Part shown: positions 50,902 to 60,402 of the stretch, in pieces
Numbering within the stretch: the stretch's first letter is position 1
Layout: each line of letters opens with the position of its first letter
Assembly: GCA_024362935.1 (NCBI GenBank)
Contig: JANCRA010000003.1
Location: forward strand, 50,071,844-50,135,843
Direction of reading: 5' to 3'
Source: Setophaga petechia
Lineage: Eukaryota > Chordata > Aves > Passeriformes > Parulidae
DNA length: 64,000 bases
Made by a program: the position numbers and the translations under genes
Notes under the pieces: generated by a model
Told to the model about the DNA's origin: nothing
What the model saw: only the letters and a program-made list of their open reading frames with translations
The model's database searches: none

Positions 50902-51473
50902 CCAAGAGTTTTTATAACACTTTTTGGATAATATCAGTTTTTTAAAGTCTGTGTTATCAAAGAGACACTCTGGTTTATGTGGGGGGTAATTTCAAACCCA
51001 CACACGGGGTGCCAGAGGTGCCATTGGCTATTGATGGATTTGAAAGGAAGCTTGGATATGTTTATCCTTGTGCTCACAGGTCGTGGTTTCCCAGGAGATA
51101 GTGGGGAATCATCATGGTTTGGGGAATCAGCTGCTGGATTTTCCAGCTCTTCCTGGAGATGCTAAATGGTGAGGAGCTTCAATGTGTGACCCAGATTCTG
51201 ACCATTGCTGAAGGAAACTGCAGCCTGTTGTGACAAAGATGAGCATTTCCATTTCTCTGTGGTTTTGCTGTTTGCTCTAATTAACAGCATTCAGCAGGGG
51301 ATTATTTTGCTGATAGCAGTAGCTAATAGCTGCTTGCTTAAGGCTTCAGTCATGCACTTAGCATTTGGTTTCAGTACTAGTTTTAACTTTTTCCTGACTG
51401 CTAACAGAGAAAAGAATAATTACTGAATATTGCCATCATCCTCTTGGAATTCTAATATCTATTATAAATACAG
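50902..51473. other. unique noncoding DNA
   Basis: No supported gene. It contains the exon-like interval at 51080-51168 described separately. Otherwise it is AT-rich sequence between two CR1 tails. Confidence 0.5.
51080..51168 (+). other. exon-like interval, unproven
   Basis: An acceptor-like tract ('tatccttgtgctcacag', ending 51079) precedes 89 bases open in two frames. The donor is ATG/GTGAGG at 51169. One frame starts GTC GTG GTT TCC CAG; the other reads GRGFPGDSGESSWFG and stops just before the donor. I recognise neither peptide. Chance is a reasonable explanation. Confidence 0.12.
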
Positions 51474-51532
51474 GTGGGAATTGATTGAGCTGTGAGGTCC
51501 ATTCCAACCCAAGCCATTCCATGATTCTGTGA
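51474..51532 (+). mobile_element. CR1 LINE 3'-end fragment with tail
   Basis: 'gtgggaattgattgagctgt', 'gaggtccattccaacccaag' and 'ccattccatgattctgtgag' match the CR1 3' end. It is about 60 bp, plus orientation and noncoding. Confidence 0.87.
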
Positions 51533-52746
51533 GGCAGACTTATGAATTCTGTAGGTTTACATCATATAAAAATTGGCAAAATTTGGGATTTTTTATAATA
51601 GAGATATAGGTACACAGTTACCAAAGAAGTGTTGAGCAAGCCAAGCTTGTTCTCTGTTTCTGAATTAAAATGGATAATCAAAATATACCATCTGGATTGT
51701 TTGCTCTGCTGAAATACAATCAGTCTGCAATACTCCATGCTGAAAGAGAACCCAGGGCTGTTTGACTGGCCACATACTGGTTTGGCTACTGACCCACAAA
51801 AATGCTGCTTTAGTCAATGCTTTTCCACACACCTTCATCAGCATGAGGATAAATAAATCATTGCCTGACTAAGTTTTTGCTGTTAGATTATTTTTAGCTC
51901 TTATTGACTCTTTCTCACCGTCACTCATTAAATTTAGATTAGTTAAAAAAGAGAATTAACAAACTTCAGCTCACAAGAGAATGATCAGCTTCTAATGACT
52001 TCCTAACATATCTATAACTGTGTGAGTTTTCTTGCTTAAAAAATGATTATAATTCAGGTCTGTATGCTGAAATTATTGTGTATTCAGTAAGCCTAAAATT
52101 CACATTTTGGTGCTTGCACAGGGGAGGGTTCCCTTCATGCAAATCCTGCTGTTATTTGCATTCCTGTCAATTTATTCAGCAGAATATCTCTGACTTTATT
52201 TATCAACATGGGAAAGTTCCAATTTTTTGTTCCTTCCCTAGCAGAGTTTAGTAAATTCAGTGTTACTGTATCACTGTAGGCCAAGTAAATCTAGCTAGAC
52301 TATATTATGTTGTTGCTTTTATTTTTAAGAATTCATTAGCTGAAAAACCCCAACAAACCCCTTCTGATTATCATTTCATTATAATTTTTATTTTCAAGAT
52401 TTTCATAATTTCAAACAACCTAATAAATTATTTACTTAGTATACTGCAAGAAATTGTGAAATAAATTCATTCTCTAAATGAATTTGTCTCTGCAAACATT
52501 CTCTTGATGTTTTTTCTGACCTTTCTCCTTGAATGCTGAACTAAGTGTCAGATATTTGGAAACAGTAATAGGCAAATGCACATACCTGTAATTGGCCATT
52601 TAGATAGGTCAGGGGTCTTCTCATCAAAAAAGCTCTGACCTGGATATTTTCTGGATTTCCATGAAGGTCTGGATTCGCTTGTGCCTTCTGGAAAATCAAA
52701 GCTGTTGTGGTCCAAGGCACATTTTGCATAATCCTGGTCTCACAAG

Positions 52747-52815
52747 TTTCCTGCTTGGTAAATTGAGAATTATCTGCAAATTTTCCTGCTTGGTAAATGG
52801 AGAATTATCTGCAAA
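52747..52815. repeat. 35-bp tandem duplication
   Basis: Two adjacent copies of a 35-base unit beginning 'tttcctgcttggtaaat' differ at one internal base (T/G). Such near-identity suggests a recent duplication. Confidence 0.93.
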
Positions 52816-53439
52816 GAGGATTAAGTCATACTCTGGAAGAAGATGAAACAAGGCTGGAAATTATTTCAGTTACTTCCTAAGTCAATACCACAGGGACTGC
52901 AGTCTTTTTTTAATTTGTTGTAAATGACACCTTCACTTTCCTGTGGTGGAAGCTGATGTAGCCAAGTTGATATGACATCCTTTGCTGTAGCTGTTGTTAC
53001 TCATTTCCAACTAAAGTGGGGTTTAACAAATCAAATGTGCTGTTGTGGGAAACAAGGACTGGTCTGTAATAATATTCAAGAGATGGGGTACAAATAAATA
53101 CATGTTATTTTATAATCTGCAGACTTGCTTTGACACTCTTGAACCGTGTTTTCTTAATCATATTTCCTCCTAATGTGATGGCAGTCAAAATCAGACCTCT
53201 GACACTTCCAGAAAATCTGTATTTCTATCCAGTGTTTTTTATTCCTGCACAGACACTAATTGGAGTAGCAGACTTCAATTCTTTTTTAATGTGCTTTGTC
53301 CCTCAAAACTTTCCCTTGCTCCTCTAGGAAGAGGTTGCTGTACTTTTGCCCTCCTGATCCCTTTTGTGTTTCTGGGAAATAACTTGAGTTTTATGCCCAC
53401 TATTTACAGATTAAGTATCTCTGTCTATATATCTTATGT

Positions 53440-53473
53440 ATCTTAAGATGTCTTATATCTTAAGATGTCTTAT
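53440..53473. repeat. 17-bp tandem repeat, two perfect copies
   Basis: The unit 'atcttaagatgtcttat' occurs twice without a gap, with partial copies on both sides ('atcttatgt' before, 'atcttatatcgtat' after). A minisatellite seed. Confidence 0.93.
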
Positions 53474-53845
53474 ATCTTATATCGTATGTTCTAAGGGCAG
53501 GATTTTCAAAAAATAATTTTGATATCCCCTCTACCCTCTCTTGCTTCAAAGTCTGAAGAGCTGAAAGAGAAATAACTTTAAAAATTATTCAACTTTTTGC
53601 GGAAAATTTCTAGGTTGTTTTTTTTTTTTTTCAAAAGTAGGGGCCAGACTTAGAAGGAAAGTTAGATCACAAGGGTCTAAAAATGCTACAGGCAGAGGGA
53701 ATGTAGGGATGACATCATGCTGAGTTATTAATGAAGTTATCTCACTGCTTCAGATGAAAGGAGCACCATCATTGGCATTATTAGGGCAGACACAGGATCA
53801 CCCATCAAAATCAGGTCAGAAATAGCTGAAGGTTTTCATCAGATG

Positions 53846-54098
53846 AATCCATGTGATGCAGGACAAGCAGGAAAAGGCTGATAAATCCTCCTGGATCCAC
53901 CACAGGCTCACATCAGTGAGGTCCAACCTGGCCTTGGGCATTTCCAGGGATGCAGAGGCAGCCACAGCTTCTCTGGACACCCTGTGCCAGGGCCTCCCAA
54001 CCTCACAGGAAGGATTTCTTCCCAATATCCAATCTGAACCCACCCAATATCAGCTTGAAGCCTTTTCCCCATGAGCATCTTGAGATGTTCTTCTGGAA
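53846..54098 (-). mobile_element. CR1 LINE 3' fragment, reverse orientation
   Basis: The plus strand carries the CR1 blocks in reverse-complement order: 'ggtccaacctggccttgggc', 'atttccagggatgcagaggc', 'tggacaccctgtgccagggc', 'ctcccaacctcacaggaagg', 'atttcttcccaatatccaat'. This is a CR1 body fragment that lacks both the extreme 3' tail and the 5' part. The 73-75 codon frames over it are incidental. Confidence 0.9.
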
Positions 54099-57084
54099 TG
54101 GATGATCCCTCACATGTTTTTCATCTTTCAGAGTCACAGACTTTACAGAATTCTGGATCAATACTTCAGAGGATAGGTATTTTTATTATTTATTCATGGA
54201 TTATATACATTCTGTTAGTTCTTTGACTCCAGAGGCTTCTAATATGGATAATAATTGTCCAGATGCTGCAGAGAGAGGGGTTAAAAATGGATTATAGATC
54301 ATCTGTGCCTTCCTCAGCGTAAAATGTCAGAGCCTTTTATCACTGGGTCAGTGACAAGGCAAAAAAAATATTAAGGAAATTTAGAAAATGTTCTAATGGA
54401 AGCTGTCTCCTTTGGTTTATCAGTTACAGGGGCTGTGGAGAAAAGGGTGTGTCTGAGGAAAGATCTATTAAAAAAATCATTGCTAAGCAAAGAAAATATT
54501 TCAATTTCTGCCACTTGTTTGTTGTTCTCAGAAGGGTACAAGACTGTGCTGTTCCTTTCCTTGTTTTTCACTTGACTTTCATCTGTTCTTCCAGAGAAGA
54601 GCTGGAAAAGAGGTCAAATAGCACCAGCAAAATTTTAGATGACAATAGAAGGAGGCAGAAATCTGCATTACAAATTTTGCTCTCTTTTTCTGCCATCCAC
54701 CAAGGGAATTTTTACTTACATTCCAACAAATTTGTGGAATTTTTTTTTTCCTGAAGTGCAGCTTTCAATTCATTTCCATGAGGAAGACCAGAGGCCCTTT
54801 GCTCCATGTGTACATCAGGGAAAGCTCTTGGCTTGATTCCTCCGAGATTTTTCAGCTCTTGTTTGCACCCCTGTTGGACAACTTGCATCGTGATCTTCTC
54901 AAGCTCCACCTCCAAATGCAGCAGGATTTGAGCACAGGTCCTGAAGGAAGTGTTTCCAGGATCCCATTCATCTCTCCTTGATGTTCCATGCAGCATTAAT
55001 CTGACCCCACACCCAGGGAGGGAGGGAATGAATATTGCTCATCACAACCTTGTGTTGAGGCAGGAGAAAAATGCCAGGATGGCAAAGCAGGCAGTGGTGC
55101 CTCAAAAGAATAAAACAAAAAGGAGAACTGGAGAGGCCCTGATGGATTGTTCTGGCTGTTGGGATGTTATGAAATTTTTCCCTCCAAAAATGTGAGTGGA
55201 TTTGCTCCTTTAAAGGTTAAGCCGTGTTATGACTAATGCAGTCTGCAGCTCTGAGCAAAGCAAAGCCTCCAAAGCTGTGCCTGGTGTCACAAGAGTGAAG
55301 CTGTGTTTAAAATGTCATTTCTGTACAGATAATTACTTCAATGGAACAAGACAGTCCTGGAGCCCTGGATCCAGAGGAAGGAACTCAGACCTGCTCCCTG
55401 CACACATCTTAATTTAACTCCCTTTCCCCCAATTTTGTTTTTGGCTCTTACTTCTCCCTCCCTATTTTACAAAGGTATGAGCTGTCCAGACCCTCAGAAA
55501 TCTGGGTTTGAGGAATTAATGAACCCTTTAAGCATCCATCTGGGATACTGTGTGTGGAGCATATGGTGTGCTGGGAGAGCCATGTGGGAAGGCAGGACCA
55601 GGAAGGCAATCCCCACTCCTTTCTGCCATGCAGGTGCCTTCCTGACAGCAGATCTCCCTGAGAGCACACCTGCTACTGCTCCACTGCAATATTGCCATTT
55701 GATCCAGACTTATATTGGGGAATTCTAATAACCTATTCATTCCCTGGACTGACTTAGTTCATTAACTTAGGAGAATAAAATTTTATAAATATATGGAATA
55801 TATTAAAATATAAATGTATGGAAACTTGGAATATTGTCTAAATATGTGGGGAGGTGGAGCATGGTTTAAAGGCTGCAGAGAAACTGCTCCTGCTGCCAGG
55901 ACTATTCCTTTTCTAATCTCAATGCCTCTCTTTGCCAGAAATAATTCAGAAGTGCCCAAGAAACAAGATAAAGTTCCTTTGGTGTCTGATAAAACACAAA
56001 TGACATATGTTCCTAATGCCAGAGGACTGTGAGAGCCACGGAAGAATCTGTTGTTGTTTGGCCTTTCCAAGCTTGGCTACGTAATTAAAAGAACTTAACA
56101 AAGGAAATGAGAAGCTAAATGGGGTTTTTAAGTCTTGGAGAAGCCACCAACAGTGTTTCTCTAATAGGAGCCAGTCTTGGTTGTCAGTTTTGAAGGACAA
56201 TATTCAGTGACCTGACAGTTTGAGGCTTGTAAATGAAAGATCAGTTCTGTTGAACCTGCAGGGCATTCTCTAGTTTTTCTAAAAATTGCTCTCCCCCCCT
56301 TGAACAATTATCAAATGTGCTTAAAAAAATTATCATTCTGACCATCTTGAAATAAAACAGCTCTGCTGCAGAGGTAGGCTCTAACTGGGATAAGTCCTCC
56401 CTGTACTGAGGGCTGATCCAACCCAGAAAAAGATTCTTGTCCATAATGTCTCAAAGGATAACCAGCAATATATCAGGCTCATTGTTCAGCTGCTGCTTTA
56501 ACTGCTCAGATGAAAGAACAGGAGGTGATTGTTGTTGTGGAGAGGGTGGAAGGGCTGAGAGCACCTGTAACTGTTTAATTCCAGGGAAACATAAATCCAG
56601 TGCAGCTGTCTGAGGCACATTGGAGCAGGAAGAGCCTGTCTGTTGGAATAAGTGGGAAGAGTTCCTCATGATGCAGTTGTACCTCGGGGAAGTTTTCTAT
56701 TCCTTGGGTTTATTGAGCTGTGCTGTGCTGTGGAAGGGTTTTTTTCCTTGGCTGGTGTTCTCTGGGTAATGTTCTGCACTTGAGAAATATCTAATTTTTG
56801 AATTCTCTGTACAAAAAGGGTTAAACTCCTTCCTACCCAGTGTCAGCTGAAAGACATGTAATGGTTTAATAGTTTCCTCAAAGTGTCAAAATATAATTCA
56901 TGTGTTTATTATGGGATGCATATGTTGAAAATATTTTCTCTCTGTACAAATATTTTCTCTTTGTACAAAATAGTTCACAGACATGATTTATGTTTTAGGA
57001 ATAGGAAGTATTCCTGTTTTCTAGTCAGAAATTGAGCTTCCCTTTGGTATCAGTGGCATGCAGAGTTCATGGATGTCCAGTGTT
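54099..57084. other. unique noncoding DNA
   Basis: No gene is supported; open frames reach 101 codons (54449-54754, plus) with no recognised product. A 19-bp tandem is listed separately. The sequence shows no recognised repeat until the LTR composite. Confidence 0.55.
56929..56966. repeat. 19-bp tandem duplication
   Basis: Two adjacent 19-base copies of 'aaatattttctctctgtac' differ at one position (C/T). Confidence 0.93.
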
Positions 57085-57547
57085 TCAGGGTGAGAAAATA
57101 CCCCAAAGGACTCCTGGGCTGTGATAAAGACAGGGAGAGATCACTCACCAGCTACTGTCACTGGCAAAACAGTTGTGATTTGGAGAAAAATTAATTTAAT
57201 TTATAACAGCTCAAGTTGGGGTAATGAGAAATATGAAACGGATTTTAAAACTCCTTCCCTCCCACCCCTCTCTTCTTGTCAGGCTCAAGTTCTTCCTGAT
57301 TTTCCCCCACAGTGGGATGGGGACTGGGGGCCATGGCCAGTCTGTCACACGTGGTCATTGGTGCTCCTTCCTCCTCAGTGGCTGGACTCCTCACACCCTC
57401 CCCTGCTCCAGAGAGGGGCAGAGAATCCTCCATGAGCTTCTCCAGCATCAGTCCTTCCCAGGGGCTGCAGCTCTTCCCAGACTGCCCCAGCCTGGCTCCC
57501 TTCCTTGGGCTGAGTCCCTCAGGAACAGATCACTCCTGCACGGGTCT

Positions 57548-58045
57548 CAAGCAGCATTGCAGGAGACTTCTGGTAAGAAGATTAATCCAGAAACACCAGA
57601 GGTTTATGTCCAAAAAGGAGACAGAGGAGTCCTTTGACTTTATTTGAATAAAGGGAGAGGCCATGGGGCATTCCCCTGGGATCTCTCAAATTTTTGGAGG
57701 ATGCAGCCTCCCTTTTTATCCCAAATTCCCAGCCACATTTCCCTTCTCTCTTTCCCCATTGGCTGAGGTACTTGAGAGGTACAGACTTCCCAAAATACTG
57801 ATACTGAAGATTTCCCTCTAATGTATAACCCTCCCTTTTAATTTTTAATTCTTACAGAATTTAGGGATTTTTCTTCCCCATTGTTTCTTTCATCTTTCAA
57901 TGTCTAATTTTGTGTATCAGCAAACCTGAAGTTTATTTGTAAAAGCAAATACCTTTTTCCATTCATCAATCAGTGGAATTTGCATCGACCAGCAGACCCA
58001 CAGCTTGCTTGTAAAGACAAATCCACTATTCCTCTCACTTCTGTG
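57548..58045 (-). mobile_element. LTR of an endogenous retrovirus, nested
   Basis: Read on the minus strand, this segment has LTR order. A U3-like part is followed by a TATA-like box GATAAAAAGG (plus 57711-57720), then AATAAA (plus 57639-57644) about 70 bases downstream, then a short U5-like end. Words such as 'ggagaggccatggggcattc' and 'ccccattggctgaggtactt' match an LTR type I remember from songbird genomes. It interrupts the module order of the surrounding repeat, which implies later insertion. The word 'agact' lies near both borders (57564-57568 and 58053-58057), but the implied ends are not the usual TG/CA, so the boundaries and any target-site duplication remain uncertain. Confidence 0.7.
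57909..58045. repeat. imperfect ~70-bp direct repeat in U3 of the nested LTR
   Basis: The segment starting at 57909 ('tttgtgtatcagcaaacctg') recurs diverged from 57979 ('tttgcatcgaccagcagacc'), including 'ttgtaaaagcaaat' against 'ttgtaaagacaaat'. The spacing is 70 bases. Direct repeats of this size in a U3 are commonly enhancer duplications; that role is inferred. Confidence 0.55.
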
Positions 58046-58400
58046 GGGGCACAGACTCCCCTGGGCTCCTCCACGGGCTGCAGCTGGATCTCTGCTTCCC
58101 TGTGGATCTCCATGGGCTGCAGGGACACAGTGCCTCTGGCACCTGGAGCACCTTCTGCCTCTCCTCCTCCCCTGCCCTGGGGGCCTGCAGAGCTTTTTCT
58201 CTCCCTTTTTCTCACTCAGGTGCTCCCCCCATTGCTGGTGGGCTTGGCCATGGCCAGCATGGAGTCCATCCTGCCATTGGCTCCAGCAGAACTTTCCAGC
58301 AGGTTCTTATGCTCACAGCAGCCACCCACACAGCCCTCCCTGCTGCCAAACTGTGTGCCACACAAGCCCAGAGGAATGTCTGCTCTGAGTTGTCTGTTTT

Positions 58401-60271
58401 GATACCATCAGCCAGGAAGGTGCAGGCAGCAGAGGTAGAATTCCTCCCTGAGCATGCTCTGCTCCATACTACTGCTTTAGTAATAGAGTAGTTCCAGCTG
58501 GGGAGGACTAAAGATGTAGCAGCTATTATTAGCAAGGCTGCCTCTAAGAAGGTGTTTATTTTAGTCTTGCATGACTCATCCTTATTCTTACATAAAAGAC
58601 AAGACAAAGTGCAGTTCACTGACTTTGGTCACTAATCAAAATACTGGCAAACCCTCAAAGTGCCTGGCATCCCTGTGTCTGTCTTTTTATTCTGTGCCCT
58701 GCTGCATGACAAAGGGAAGGAAATAAGTAACCAGAGTTTATTCTTTCTCTGACTAAGTATTATCTAGGAAGTTTTAACTAATCCAGCTTTTACAGTGAAA
58801 GTTCTGCACCTATATAATTCACAGTGAGGTGGTTTTTTTGTTGTTTGCTGCTTCTTGCTGGCTGTCATGGTGCAGGATGAAATAATCGCTCTCGGCCACA
58901 TTACATCTCCTGCAACCTTCCAGATGGGCTGCAGCTATGTCAAACAAAATACTTCATCTCTTCTTGATAAATTATGTGATAACCCCGGGGTGAAGCCAAA
59001 AAAAAAAAAAAAGGCAGAAATAAATCCAGTTATGCATAGTTAAGTGAGGGCATTCTTCATTAACCCAAGGTGGGCATGCTGCAGTAGCAGGGAGAGAGAA
59101 GCTGCCCATGAGCTTTGTAAAGAGGTGGTCCTCATTTTCAAAGGCATGAAGAGGAAAACATAAAAGCAGCACATGCTCCAAGGCAAAATGAATGTCACTT
59201 TTCCAGGGAAAGCAAAAACAGGAGCAAAGAACTCAATTGAAGCCACAGTTGATAATTAGGATTTCATGATGGGAATATTTAAGAGAACTTTGCTAATGTT
59301 TCGGTTGGAGTTGGGATGAATTCAGTACTCCAGACCTGAATAAAAAATTAAAAATTAGACTGCATTTTCTACTTAGAAGACAAAACAAGAAGTAAAAACA
59401 TAAAATATATGACTTGGACTGGTTTGAAACCAGTCAAACACTGGTTTGAAAATGAAAGATCACTTTGTCTTTTCCAAGTGGAGGAAACCAACATTATCTC
59501 TTATCTCAACCTTATTTCTTATCACAGCCAGCAACCCATCCTTCCTTTTTATTCTTGGCCTGTAAAATGTATCCATTTCACTCTCTTGTTTGGGCTTGTG
59601 TGTTTCTGGCTGAAGAGAACAGGCTCTGTCCTAGTTCTGAGTTATGCTTTGTTAGTGGCTTAACTCCTCAGTGTTATCAGAAACCTTTTCCATAGTTAAA
59701 GGATCAATGAGATCCTAATTCTTGCTCCATCCTTGTTTCCCTGATTATTTAGTTGATCTTACTGGAGTGAGTGGGGAAGATTTGTATTTGTCATATTCCT
59801 TCCTGGCAAGGGTGATCTAGAATTTGTAAAGTGTCCCAGTGCAGAAAAGCTGACCCACCCTCAGTGGGAATAGACTTTAATGGCAGCAAATTAGGGTTCT
59901 GATGAAATGCTCTAAGAGCTCAGAATCCAAGCAGACAGGAATATATTTCCCATGCATAGCAGGAGCCGTGTTATCAAAATAAAGTAAAGGTTTAGGTGAT
60001 TGATTTGTAGCTAAGAACATCACAGCTGCACTGTCAGGAAGGAAAACTTCAAGTTATAATCACAAAAGGTGCTGTTAGGCCCCCTTTGGATTCTGAAAGA
60101 GAAGTTTCAATTGCTAAGCAACTAACCCCAAGATCCTGCCTGTTCTGGAGCTATTATCAGTCTAATCTTGGTGCAGATAGGTAATGATAGAGTTCTAAGA
60201 TGCAATCTTGGCTTGGTTTCTAAAGTTCCAATAAATTTGCTTAATTTTACGTGCAACAGATACATTTATTT
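58401..60271. other. unique noncoding DNA
   Basis: No gene is visible. An A15 run lies at 58998-59012. Open frames are short (135 codons at 58212-58619, minus, overlapping the LTR composite; otherwise under 85) and unrecognised. Confidence 0.55.
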
Positions 60272-60402
60272 GCTTCTATCCTCAGGTTTGGGTTTATGGA
60301 AAGGAACTCCTGAACCTACTGAAGGATGTCTATGCCCATGGTAGGAGGGCTTGGGCTATAAAGGTCTCTTTCATCCCAAACCATTCTATAGTGCTGGGAT
60401 TT
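60272..60402 (+). mobile_element. CR1 LINE 3'-end fragment
   Basis: 'ctactgaaggatgtctatgc', 'ccatggtaggagggcttggg', 'ataaaggtctctttcatccc' and 'aaaccattctatagtgctgg' followed by 'gattttatga' match the last ~130 bp of CR1, plus orientation. It is moderately diverged. Confidence 0.85.

Larger units (their letters stand above)
51533..53845. other. unique AT-rich noncoding DNA
   Basis: No gene is visible; open frames are at most about 65 codons. Two small tandem duplications (35 bp at 52747-52815 and 17 bp at 53440-53473) are listed separately. A T14 run lies at 53618-53631. Confidence 0.6.
57085..58400 (-). mobile_element. LTR-like avian interspersed repeat, interrupted
   Basis: I recognise this as a diverged copy of a high-copy bird repeat with LTR character, read on the minus strand. 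The left end carries 'acagggagagatcactcacc' and 'ggcaaaacag', followed by an 'aattaatttaattta' A/T block where the repeat's polyadenylation signal would lie, here degraded to TATAAA. Then come the repeat's recurring 'ccatgagcttctccagcatc' and 'ggggctgcagctcttc' modules. After an interruption (about 57548-58045) the modules resume with 'cctccacgggctgcagctgg', 'ctccatgggctgcagggaca', 'cacctggagcaccttctgcc' and 'gggcttggccatggccagca', fading near 58375-58400. Open frames of 104-140 codons over it are by-products; no viral gene remnant is visible. I do not assert the family name. Confidence 0.72.

Noticed and set aside
57121..58619. Several frames of 104-140 codons
   Set aside because: They fall within or overlap the LTR composite and reflect repeat sequence, not host genes. 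No viral protein domain was recognised.
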